Origin: Phoebastria nigripes
Taxonomy: Eukaryota > Chordata > Aves > Procellariiformes > Diomedeidae
Direction of reading: 5' to 3'
Length of the DNA stretch: 64,000 bases
NCBI GenBank assembly: GCA_035582835.1
Contig: JAYKAV010002922.1
Location: 336,159 to 400,158, forward strand
The notes below the pieces were generated by a model. It did not search any database, was not told where the DNA came from, and was given only the letters and a program-made list of their open reading frames with translations. The position numbers and the translations under genes are program-made. Of the stretch, positions 23,608 through 33,600 are shown one piece after another. How positions within the stretch are numbered: the first letter of the stretch is position 1; every line of letters starts with the position of its first letter.

Positions 23608-23734
23608 CGGACTTTGCAGGTGTGGCGTCACTGGCTGCCTTGACGGCCTTCAGAAGGACATGCTGATTAGACGACACAGGCATGCCTGCTCTGCATTGCT
23701 GCTGCTGTTGCTTTTGCTGCTGCTGTTTCAAGGC
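23608..23734 (-). CDS. ASXL2: ASXL2 coding exon w3 (poly-Gln exon)
   Basis: A 127-bp exon after cctcctccccag, encoding [14 protein letters not shown], then [19 protein letters not shown] and the first base of the Ala codon completed by w4; donor gtacgt. It extends the basic, Gln-rich linker begun in w2 (KHSKKALKQ). The Q4-K-Q5 tract is built mostly of CAG codons. No catalytic domain is present. Phase 0 in, 1 out. Confidence 0.95.
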
Positions 23735-24533
23735 CTGGGGAGGAGGACAGAAGAACGTGACCAAAGAGAAATTCAAAATATTATTAGAAATTATTAGCAC
23801 ACAGTACAAACCGCTGGTTTTACAGCAACCGATAGTTGGGTTCTGATTCTAACTACATCAAAAGTTCAAAACGACTTCTGAAACACCTTCAGTTGCCATG
23901 GGACACTGATACTGTCTATTTAAATACACTTCTACAAGTAGACAGATTTCCTACCTTTGCATCTAAAGTAAAAAGTTAATGGTTGCAGAACATCTTAAGT
24001 TGTGTTGTCTCATGAAAAAAAAGATCTCTAGAGAATGCAAAGAGAAAGGATTCCAAATCTGGAGTTGGTTCAAGAAGTAATTCTACAAATAACTTCAAAG
24101 TAAAGTACCATCATGTAATTAATTTCTGTCTTCTGGAGAAGCAAGTAGCAACTTACTAAAAACCTTCAACAGAGAGACTACCCATTAGGAAAGACTTTTT
24201 TAATTAGGAGAGTAATAAAGATTAAAACACTAAAGGGAAGAAAATAAAATCCTTTGTTTCAGAAAAGACTGTTAGGGCAACCATAACACAGCCTAAAAGG
24301 CACAGATGACTAAGAAAAGGAAGTAAGAAGGCAATTCGGTTAAACTGCAGCATTTACCTAAACCAAAGTGTCTGTTTTCAAAAAATGAAATCCAAACCCA
24401 AATAAACTTAACAGCAGAATAAATTACAACAGTTCAAGTATACCGTGAAATTTCAAAATAGGAAGTAATGGGAAATATTATGCTGCATATAGACAAATGA
24501 GTGGGACTATTAACTAGAGATCACCACTATTTT

Positions 24534-24580
24534 AAATAATATCAATAATAATATCAATAATAATATCAATAATAGTAATA
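24534..24580. repeat. AT-rich 12-bp tandem repeat
   Basis: About three and a third copies of the unit AATAATATCAAT, nearly perfect and running into a diverged AATAGTAAT end. Confidence 0.9.
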
Positions 24581-25397
24581 CAGTTAGAGCTAGGAGAGAG
24601 AATAAAAATATGCAGGAACCTGCAGAAAGGACATGAGGAAAACAGCAGACAGAGTGACTTTCAGTTTGTAAAGACACAAATGAGGGAGACTGACAACAAA
24701 AGGATACAGATAATGAACGGACATGTTAGATTCCTATTTTCCAATTTATGAAATAGTTCCTATTTAGCCACTTCTACCACAGGTTGAAAAAAACATTCAG
24801 CCAAACTGAAACACAGCAAAACGAAAATCAGTAAGAGGAAGTATCCTCTGCAATGCACAATTAACCTCCTGTTGTTGAGGTCAAAAGCTTTTTTAAAAAA
24901 AAGAAAGATAAAAAGAGAGACCTGGCATTCATACGAGTAACAAAAATCCATAAACAAGTTTGAGAAAGCTTTTACAAATTCTTCTTTGGTTTGAAGATGA
25001 ACTGCAGGCAACAGCGAACAGCAAGAAAGTACTAGGCTATGAAGACCACTAGTATGTTCAGGGGGTTGTGTGAATCCCATACTGCCATTATGCAAATAAC
25101 TTCAAATATCTAAGGTTTTGTATATTCAGTTCACCTATTCTGTATGCCATTTAATTGCTGCATTTTTCTCAGCTTAGGTAAGACAATTCTGCTTTTGTTC
25201 GTGTCACCTCAGTTCTCAGTCATACAGCGCCTGAGGTGCCCACGCCAGTGGTGGCTGAGGCATGTGTGGGAAGAGGAGGAAACAATTATTCAGTAGATCC
25301 CTCTTTTTAAATTCCGTGTCAGCTTCGCACTTATGTTCTCTGTCATAAACATTTGGGGGTTTCTTTAATATATCTAAATTTATATTGAATCTTGTCA

Positions 25398-25715
25398 TAA
25401 TCACAGAATAATTCTGGTGGGAAAGGACCTTGGGAGGTCTCCAGTCCAACCTCCATCTCACAGCAGAGTCAGCTTGGCCTCTACCAGGTCGCTCAGGGCT
25501 CTGGCCAGTCGGGTCTTGGAAAACTCCAAGGATGGAGAAAGCACAACCTCTCCGTGCCCCCGCTCCACTGCTGGACTGTCCCCGTGGGGAAAAAGCTTTT
25601 CCTTATGTCCTGTTTTTCCTTATACCATTCAACTTATACCCATTGCTCCTTTCTTCCTTCACCATATTGTGACGAGCCTGGCTCCATCTTCTCAATAACC
25701 TCCTTGTAAGTATTG
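25398..25715 (-). mobile_element. CR1 LINE 3' end, minus orientation
   Basis: Begins with the inverted tail ATCACAGAATAATTCTGG. It then carries GGTCTCCAGTCCAACCTCC and CTCAGGGCTCTGGCCAGTCG, closely matching the CR1 3' region at 8753-9000. Truncated after about 320 bp, it runs into a GGAGGAGGAGG stretch and the minisatellite at 25741. Confidence 0.92.
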
Positions 25716-25740
25716 GGGGTGGGGAGGAGGAGGAAGGGGA

Positions 25741-25995
25741 GAGGCCTAGCTCCTCCATAACACCCCATACCAGGCCCAGCATCCCTCAGCCCCCCCACAC
25801 CAGGCCCAGCTCCCCCACAACACCCCACACCAGGCCCAGCTCCCTGACAACACCCCATACCAGGCCCAGCATCCCTCAGCCCCCCCACACCAGGCCCAGC
25901 CCCCCCACACCAGGCCCAGCTCCCTGACAACACCCCATACCAGGCCCAGCATCCCTCAGCCCCCCACACCAGGCCCAGCTCCCCTCAGCTCCAGC
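25741..25995. repeat. 30-bp minisatellite, C-rich on plus, G-rich on ASXL2 sense strand
   Basis: Units begin with CAGGCCCAGC at 25771, 25801, 25831, 25861, 25891, 25911, 25941 and 25970. A diverged first unit (GAGGCCTAGC) starts at 25741. Most units are 30 bp, one is 20 bp and one 29 bp. Variants ATCCCTCAGCC, TCCCCCACAAC and TCCCTGACAAC are interleaved, so copying seems to have involved more than one unit at a time. On the minus strand each unit has several G runs separated by short loops, so the sense-strand RNA could form G-quadruplexes. The unit length is a multiple of three, which keeps spurious repeat-peptide ORFs open. Confidence 0.95.
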
Positions 25996-26450
25996 CACAC
26001 AAGGCCCCACTCTGCCGGCCCACCTCTGTCAGGAACCAGCCAATCAGGAAAGCGCTAACTACCCCACACCCACCAATCAGGCGGCAGCTTCCAGGCACCG
26101 CAGCTGTGGAGGCAGCAGAGGGTCTCTCTGGGGGTCTCTCCCCCTGAGGGTCTCTCCAGAGACCCCGGAACACAGCAAACCCCTCCGCCAACACCAGCAC
26201 CAGCCTCTCCTCTAACCCTGACCTGTGCTGCCTGGATACTCCCTCTGTGCCCGCGCGCAGGGGCTCGTTATTTCCGTTTCGTTTGCCTTTAAGTTGTCCT
26301 TTGTTCTCGCTGGGCGCGCTGTGCTGCCCTCAACGGAGGGCAGATGTTCCCCAGCGCACAGGTGCGTTCGCACAAAGGGCAGCTCTGAGGTAAACCCCAA
26401 GGGCGGAAACCACCACTTTATTCTATGGAGTTGAAAAAGAGCGTAATTCA
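25996..26450. promoter_or_regulatory. GC-rich intronic block with two CCAAT boxes (candidate)
   Basis: Two NF-Y-type sites, CCAATCAGG at 26040 and CCAATCAGG at 26073, are 33 bp apart (about three helical turns). They sit in sequence much richer in G+C and CpG than the surrounding intron. A triplicated GGGTCTCTC motif follows at about 26130-26160, and CGCGCAGGGG and GGGCGCGCTG lie near 26250-26320. This looks like promoter or solo-LTR sequence, but I see no convincing TATA box and no clean terminal repeats. A promoter, an LTR remnant or neutral GC-rich DNA are all possible. The function is inferred only. Confidence 0.35.
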
Positions 26451-26904
26451 AAATGGTGCCATTCGGTCAGTATCATCAGCACCTCCTTTAATTGTAATTT
26501 AAACAAAGACCTTACGTCAGCAGCACGCTCCTCCCTGTCAGCTCCACTGTGGATGACAACGGTGATGGCAGCAGGACCAGGAGCTGCTCCTAAGCACCCA
26601 ATTCTTGCTCTGGACCTGCCTACAGTCTCTGGTAATGATGTTAAAAACCCACGGGGATGCACCTAATGGGGAAAAAATCTGTATTGTACAGCTCCCTTCT
26701 TGACACAAAAGGTGACAAAGCGACTATTGACCGACAGGAGAGCTTTTGTAGGGTGTACCCCAACCCAGTCCCTGGCCTTACTCATTTCATGTTTGTGGCA
26801 ACAACAGATAAAAGCGTAGTGGATAATGATGAAAGCCAACAGTATAAACCTTATCAGAGCAGAGGGTGTAATTTCTCATCTTAAAACACCATGATGAGAT
26901 CTGA

Positions 26905-27472
26905 ATCGAGGGAGGGGATCCTTCCCCTCCGCTCAGCACTGGTGAGGCCACACTGGGAGTGCTGGGTCCAGTGCTGGGCTCCCCAGTACAAGAGGGACAT
27001 GGACAGGCTGGAGAGTCTCCAGTGAGGGGCCACCAAGATGCTGAAGGGACTGGAGCATCTCTGCTATGGGGAGAGGCTGAGGGAGCTGGGGCTGCTCAGC
27101 CTGGAGCAGAGCAGGCTCAGGGGGATTGAATCCATGTCTATAAACACCCGCAGGGAGGGTGCCAAGAGGACAGAGCCAGGCTCTTCCCAGTGGTGCCCAG
27201 TGCCAGGACCAGAGGCAACGGGCACAAAATAAGAAATTCCATCTGAATTCAAGATACACTTTTACTCTGAGGGTGACCAAGTGCTGGCACAGACTGCTCA
27301 GAGAAGTTGTGGAGTCTCCCTCCTTGGAGCTGCTCAGAAGCTGTCTGGACTGGTCCTGGGCAACTGGCTCTGGGTGACCCCGCTTGAGCAGGGGGCTTGG
27401 AGCAGAGGGACCCCAGAGGTTCCTTCCAACCCCAACCAGCGTGGGTTCCTGTGATTCTGTGAATTCTGATGG
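26905..27472 (+). mobile_element. CR1 LINE 3' portion, plus orientation
   Basis: Carries the standard CR1 3' blocks in order: GGGGCCACCAAGATGCTGAA, GAGAGGCTGAGGGAGCTGGG, CTGCTCAGCCTGGAGCAGAG, CAGGCTCTTCCCAGTGGTGCC, and a 3' end of CAGAGGTTCCTTCCAACCCC then GTGATTCTGTGAATTCTGATG. It is better preserved than the 17810-19215 copy and belongs to a different subfamily. The 180-aa antisense ORF over it is spurious. Confidence 0.93.
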
Positions 27473-29017
27473 CACTGGGATGGCCGCTCAAGCTAGGTAA
27501 GGATGAGATGAGGTCAGTGGATTGGAGAGGATCAGAGGAAAGAATTAGAGAAGTACCTGCTTTTTCCAGCAACGGGTGAGAAACCACCCATCTTTCTGGA
27601 TCTGGATTATAAATTTCAATGTGGTGGGTTTTTGTATCAGCACACACTTGCTGTAACAAAGGGGGTTTCTCCCCATGATTGTTTCATTTTTCCAGCAAGA
27701 TGAGCGCTGACATGTTTCTGCCAATTTAGATTCAGATATTGCAAACCTCTAACTTGGGGTTTTTCCAAACAGTTGTAAAGAATGCAGCCATCTGCTTACT
27801 TACTGTACTGTGTGGTGATGGCACACCAGTGTACACCATATTATTCGGCTGTATTTTACAGTTTTAACTCTGATGTGTTTATGAACTAAATCCTGATCCT
27901 GTTTCTTAAAGGACCTCATACTTATTGTCAGTATAGCAGCAGCGTCGTGTTCCAGGGTTAAAAGTTCTCACTTAGAAATCTGCTCTCTCTTCCCTCCAGT
28001 AATATAATTACTTAGTGCTTAAGACAGGAGGGCTGAATCCAGCCAGCTGTCTTCCCCAGTGCATGCTAGCAAATAATTGGGTCACAGACATAATTAAAAA
28101 TATGAGAGCTTTCTTTAATTCTTGTTTCCATCAATATCTTATGTTTTTCCTACTACTCTACTCATAACACTGCTGTCTCCTTCCTGCTGTCTATATTTGC
28201 TCATTTTATCTACTTTTTATAACTTTTTCTGACCACATGCAAGTAGACCTACTTGACCAGTAGCAACCATGTTCAGGAAGAGGTGGAAGATGTGGTATTT
28301 GGTCAAAATGGCAGAATTCCACTGGAGCTAAAATTAAGCAAAGGATTAGGCATGCAATGTTCTTAACTTGATCCAAAGCTAGAGCAAACTTTAGACAGGT
28401 AAGTTAGAACGATTGAATGGTTATGGTGTTCTTTGGCCACACCTTTTTTTTCCTGTGTGCCTAGAAGGCACTATGCTACAATTTGATGCTCTACTCTGGG
28501 CCACAAGAGTTGAGTTCAGGGAGAAGAGCTGTTGCGACGAAGATGATGACCATCAGAAACAGCTTTTTTCCCTGCAGAGAGCTGCAGAAGTGTTAAGTAC
28601 AAACAGGTATGCTATGCAGACACCAAGGCCTCCATGTGGTTCCCCATTTCTCTTTCAGGGTTTCCGATTTTTTTCCCCAAACCAATGAGATTAACAGTGA
28701 AACCGAGAAGACTGTCTCAATTTTGGAACTCACTGGCTCTGACATGTTTCATTACGTTCAGTGACAGCACCGGAACAAGGATGCTCAGGAAGTAGACATC
28801 TCAGAATAAGAAAGCTGGGGGGTGGAGGAGGGAGAGAGCAGAGACAGAAGGGAATGAATATAAAGGTGGGGGAAGGCTGGTGGGAGCAGGAGCGTGGGGA
28901 ATTCAGAGATGAAAAGTAGAAAATTACTAGACATGTATGGACAGAGGCTGGGAAGAGAGGAGAAAAGTAGATGGAGTGTAGGTTTGGAAATAGTGTAGGT
29001 TTGGAAGTGGAGTGTGG

Positions 29018-29058
29018 GTTTGCCCAGAGGTCCCTTCCAACCTGTCATTCTGTGAAAC
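29018..29058 (+). mobile_element. CR1 tail fragment
   Basis: A short match to the CR1 3' terminus (CCCAGAGGTCCCTTCCAACC, then CATTCTGTGAAAC). The upstream sequence is not recognisable as CR1. Confidence 0.55.
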
Positions 29059-30559
29059 AGGGACCTACAGACCAGAGAAAATGAAGAGGAACTGCTGAGC
29101 ACGAGAGGGGAAAGAGGGCTGTTTATAACAAACCTTGAGTCTGTTTGATCACCCTCTTAAAAGAGAAAAGCCTTTGCGGATGTTGGAGAGAAATGATTGC
29201 CAGCCAGGCTTAAAGAGGGATGAGGAAGGGAAAGCAAAGAGTATAATTAGTATCTTGCTGAATTAGTGAGAAGCAATTTTCTGACGATTTAAATGAAAGT
29301 GGAAGCTTGACTCTGAACTTCAGAAGAAAATCTGCTTAAAGTGACAACATCTCGCTTCTTTATTGCGGCTATCAGCAGCAAGCAACATCACAGTAACACT
29401 GATGCTTCTGTCGAGAACCAGCCAAGTGGGAAAGAAAGGAGAGAGAAGATTCCCTGAAGCTGGCATCTCATTTTGACATCAGCTCAACTCTCTCTTGCTG
29501 GAAACAAAGCTCCAGTTCATCCAGTTGCCTTATCTTCCCCTGTAATATTCTCCTCAATAATTAATATGCCCTAATTAGATCCTTCTCTCTCACTGCAGAT
29601 CCTTTTCCCAGGGCCACAGGCATCTCTGTTAGCTGAATGCCATCCTGAGTGTTGCTTCTCAGCTGGGCAAAGTCAGGAAAACAGGCTGGGCTGGAAAAGG
29701 TAAATCCTATCTGGAACACATCACGATTTCGTCTGTCTGTGACAAGCTTCCGTAATCCCTGGACTAGCACCTCCTCTGCAACTTGATTCATAAGTCCTTA
29801 CAGATTTTTACTTTACTAAGGAGTAAATCTAACCCTGATAAAGCATTTCCTTTCTAAGGACCATGGAAAACTAAACAATGCATTTGGGGAAACACCTGCA
29901 AATAAGACACTCAAGGGACTAATTCATCTTGCATTTTTCATTAGGAGAAACAAATCATTTGAAGTACAAACACTTACGCATTCCATCCTGCATGCGCACA
30001 ATTAACACTATCTACACAACAGTCATTCCCCAAGCACGGAAAATAATCAGTCCTCCTCTTTCTCTCATAACACCCAGCAGAGGTGCCATGCAAAGTCAGT
30101 GTGCTCTCCTTCCCCTTCTTCCCTCCATATATACATACACACTGCACCCACAGAATTCCTTGGAAGGGAAAGTATGCTGCTAACTAGGGGAAGAAGTCAG
30201 TGGATTTCTTTCTTTTCCCGAAAAGACCTTCCATTTATTAAAACAGACTGTAGAAAGCTAAGCACACTCATCAAAAGGTTGGGTGAAAAGAAACAACATC
30301 TTATATCCATTCTTTAAAATAATAATAAAAAAATGTTCAGATGCTTATTTAGGGAAAAAGCAAAGAACTAAATAGCACAATATTTTGAATCACCTTTAAG
30401 AAAGGGGAATGTTTTAGCAAAACCCTGTTTACTATGAGATAGCCAGGAAGTCCTGATTTACTTTCCTGCAGAGTGCAGCTTCACTGAGAAAGATGATTTA
30501 CCCGAGAAATAAAATTACTGCAATGATCCCTAAAGTAGGTTCCAGATTATGCTACTTAC

Positions 30560-30675
30560 CTGTTTGAGTGCCTTCTTACTGTGCTTCTGGGATGAGGAGA
30601 TGACTTTGCCTGTCTGGATGGAAGGTGACGGGCAGCCTGACTGAGGGGAGGATGTCTGTGACAGTCTAGATGACA
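30560..30675 (-). CDS. ASXL2: ASXL2 coding exon w2
   Basis: A 116-bp exon after ctttcttatag, completing the Val of KRKV and then encoding [20 protein letters not shown] and [18 protein letters not shown], with donor gtaagtag. It is a disordered Ser/Pro-rich linker with a basic end (KHSKKALKQ), matching ASXL2 at PQSGCPSP and [11 protein letters not shown]. Phase 1 in, 0 out. w2 and w3 together (243 bp) are also frame-preserving. Confidence 0.95.
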
Positions 30676-33600
30676 CTATAAGAAAGAAAAAAAGAAAAAA
30701 AAAATCCGACCTTTATACATTTGCCTGCAGCATGTTAGCCAGTCCTCACCACTTCAGATCATCTCATGAGGCTCATGAAAATTGCACCTCTAGCAAATGC
30801 TACTTTTTGCACAAAGAATCATTTCTATTTCCTCCCCACCACCACGGCAGCTGTTTTCCTCTGAAAGCCAACAGCAATTCCTATGACCAACTTGAGATTT
30901 TTCATCTCTTGTCCACCTCTTTTTTTTATTAATTTTGTAAATGGCTGCTATCAAATAACACTGCAGCTTGTGAAAAAGCTTCAGGTTCACACAGGTTTAG
31001 CCAATTAAAATCTAAATCGAAATACAGGCAATGGTTATCTTCACCTAGAATGTCCTGTGGTAAGACATCTAACTGAGAGCAGTTTCTGGTCAGATTACAC
31101 CTGCATCCCTCACAAGAGTGTGAAGATAAATGACATGCAAATGAAGTGGAACATCACTTGCTCCTTTCTAAAAAGAAATATGGCAATATACAGGATATCC
31201 CAGTAAATGAACATATATTCTTAGTGGAGGAGCCTAGACGCTTAAAGAAATCTAGTCCTAGCTACGTGGAGTCCTTAAAGCAAGCCTTCTAGTTTCAGGT
31301 GATTTAGACTTTTAAATGGTCTCGTTACAACCAACAAACCAGGGATGGGAATTAAATAACAGCTGGTCACATAGCTTGAATATACCTATTCGGCACAGGA
31401 TACTCAAACTACTCTGCTCTGGCAGCAGTGGGGTGATGGATATGTGGCCGGCCAGGGAAAGCATTCGGTTCCACTCTCTCATAATCACGGTTTTGCCTCT
31501 ATTGTCTTGGCAAATATATATACCGTACTGGCCAGCAGGCACAGGTACCTATATAGAAAGCCAGGTAATCAGCATGCTAGGGCTAGTCAAAGCTGTTTAG
31601 CTGCTGAGACTGAAATAGTACAACAAAAAAAGACAAAAGCAAAATGACATTAATTGGAATGCCTTACATTGCACAATGGCCGTAACAAAACAAACACTAT
31701 GTAGGCATAGCCAAGAACATCAATGAGAGATGCTGCACCTGCAATGAACTCTAAAGGTAAATCTGTAAGACTGGGTATGGAGGCAGCCAGTTAAAAAGAA
31801 AACAACATAAGTTAGCAAATTCATGGTCTGTATATATATATATGCACATTAATTTGTACAGATAATAATGCCCACTGTAAGATCAAGGAAACAAAAAAAA
31901 GAGTAACAGAATGTTTGATCCTGGGACGGGGAGAACCCCTACCATAAAGGATAATAAACAGATTCACATGTAAACTATTTAAATTATTGCTTCCTGAAGC
32001 AATTAGTTCTAGAATACATGAGGCTAAACTGGTATCCTGCTGCAACAGAAAGGAGTTAAGAGATAATGACAACAGCTCTTCGTTAGCAATAGCCACAGCG
32101 TGATCCTGCTCAGTATCCACAGAGAAGGGAAGCTCCTGAAAATAATGCAGTGACAGTAAGCATCAGAAAGCAACATTTCAATAAAAGGCATAGAATTAGT
32201 AACAACAAATTATAAAAAGTAAAATTCTCGCATGTGGCATGGACATTAAACGAAAAGAGCAAGTTTTTTAGAAGGCATACACAATAGACATGAGGTAATA
32301 TCAGACCTGAAATGTCATTAAAAACAACAACAATAAAAAGGTATGGTAAGAAACCGGTAATTTAAAAGTCACTGACAAGATTACCGTACCCAGATGATAC
32401 ATGCACATGACAAAAGATGACACAGTCGCCCAGCAAGCAGAACTACCACTTAAAAGGCAAAAACCCCCCCAATGTTATACCAAGACCTGGAAAGCAAAGG
32501 TTACATCTGTACTTCGAAAGAGCAGTAAGAATGTTTGTAAACTTGCATTTGTCTCTCAATTTGGTTGAAACTGCAGTTCAAGAAGAATAAGAAGATGCTG
32601 GAAAGGTCATAGTCTGATCAGCACCTGGAGAGGGAGGAAAAGCAGATCTCACAAACCCATTAGAACTCTTAGAATGCATCGATAAAGAGAACTGGAAGAA
32701 AATAAAGTTTGTTGCTAAGAGCTCGCTCACACTTCCAGAGACTTGCAACAAAAGGCTTCTAAAAATTATTTGGCTATTGTTTAGAAAACAAAGAATTGGC
32801 ATAACTCTGATGCTGGATGGGACAGAAGGCAAAAAACAGAATCAAATGGTAATCAGGCAAGAAATCAGCAAAAATTCTGCAAGGTCACGTACTAAGTAGG
32901 GAGCACTTTAGTGCTTAGTGATAGACTGGAAGGCAGGAAACAGTAAAATATTAAATATTTAGTTTAGTTAAGATCAGAGAGAATTGTGTGGAAATTCAGA
33001 GATACTCAGGAAATAATCCAGAGAACAAAAGACCAAAAATATGAAGGAAAACATCAAAAACGGAGTAAGTAAATTTTTGGAGGAAAAACCCCAAGATACT
33101 CATAGAACCTGTAGTAATCTAAATGAACTGTGTCATCCCAGGGAAGGGATGCATTACAGCTGACAGATGTATGAAAATGGCCAGCAAGATGATGCAATGT
33201 GTAAAGATGATGTATCTAAAATTCTTACAGCGTATTCACGTTGACTGTCTCACATACTGTAGTGCTGATCACACAGCATCAGCAAAATTTGATGGGATTC
33301 AGGAAAGTAAAGAAAATGGTTAAGGACACAATAAAAACTAGGGATACTGAGCTATTTCATATCATTCTCAAAGGAAGGACCATGAGTGAAGCATACAAAA
33401 TGAAATGATGTACCTTCGCATCTGGGCGCCCTGTTTCTGTGGGGAAAACACCGTGCTTGCAGCCACCGGGCTGCTGTCGTCACCCGGAGAGCCCGGGCAC
33501 AGCAGAGCCATCGACCTCTCTTACGCTAACCAGGTACGTTCCTAGTCCACCACCGCTGCAAACACAACCCTCAGCTGGACAAATGCTGCACCCCTGACCT

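Larger units (their letters stand above)
23735..30559 (-). other. ASXL2: ASXL2 intron w2-w3
   Basis: A 6.8-kb intron with donor gtaagt at 30559 and acceptor AG at 23736-23735. It contains a 12-bp tandem repeat (24534-24580), an inverted CR1 (25398-25715), a minisatellite (25741-25995), a GC-rich CCAAT-bearing block (25996-26450), a second CR1 (26905-27472) and a CR1 tail fragment near 29020. Confidence 0.85.

Noticed and set aside
25634..25969. Repeat-peptide ORF with a 10-residue Gly/Pro/Cys period
   Set aside because: Translation of the 30-bp minisatellite. The frame stays open only because the unit length is a multiple of three.
26933..27475. 180-codon minus-strand ORF
   Set aside because: Antisense of the CR1 copy at 26905-27472.
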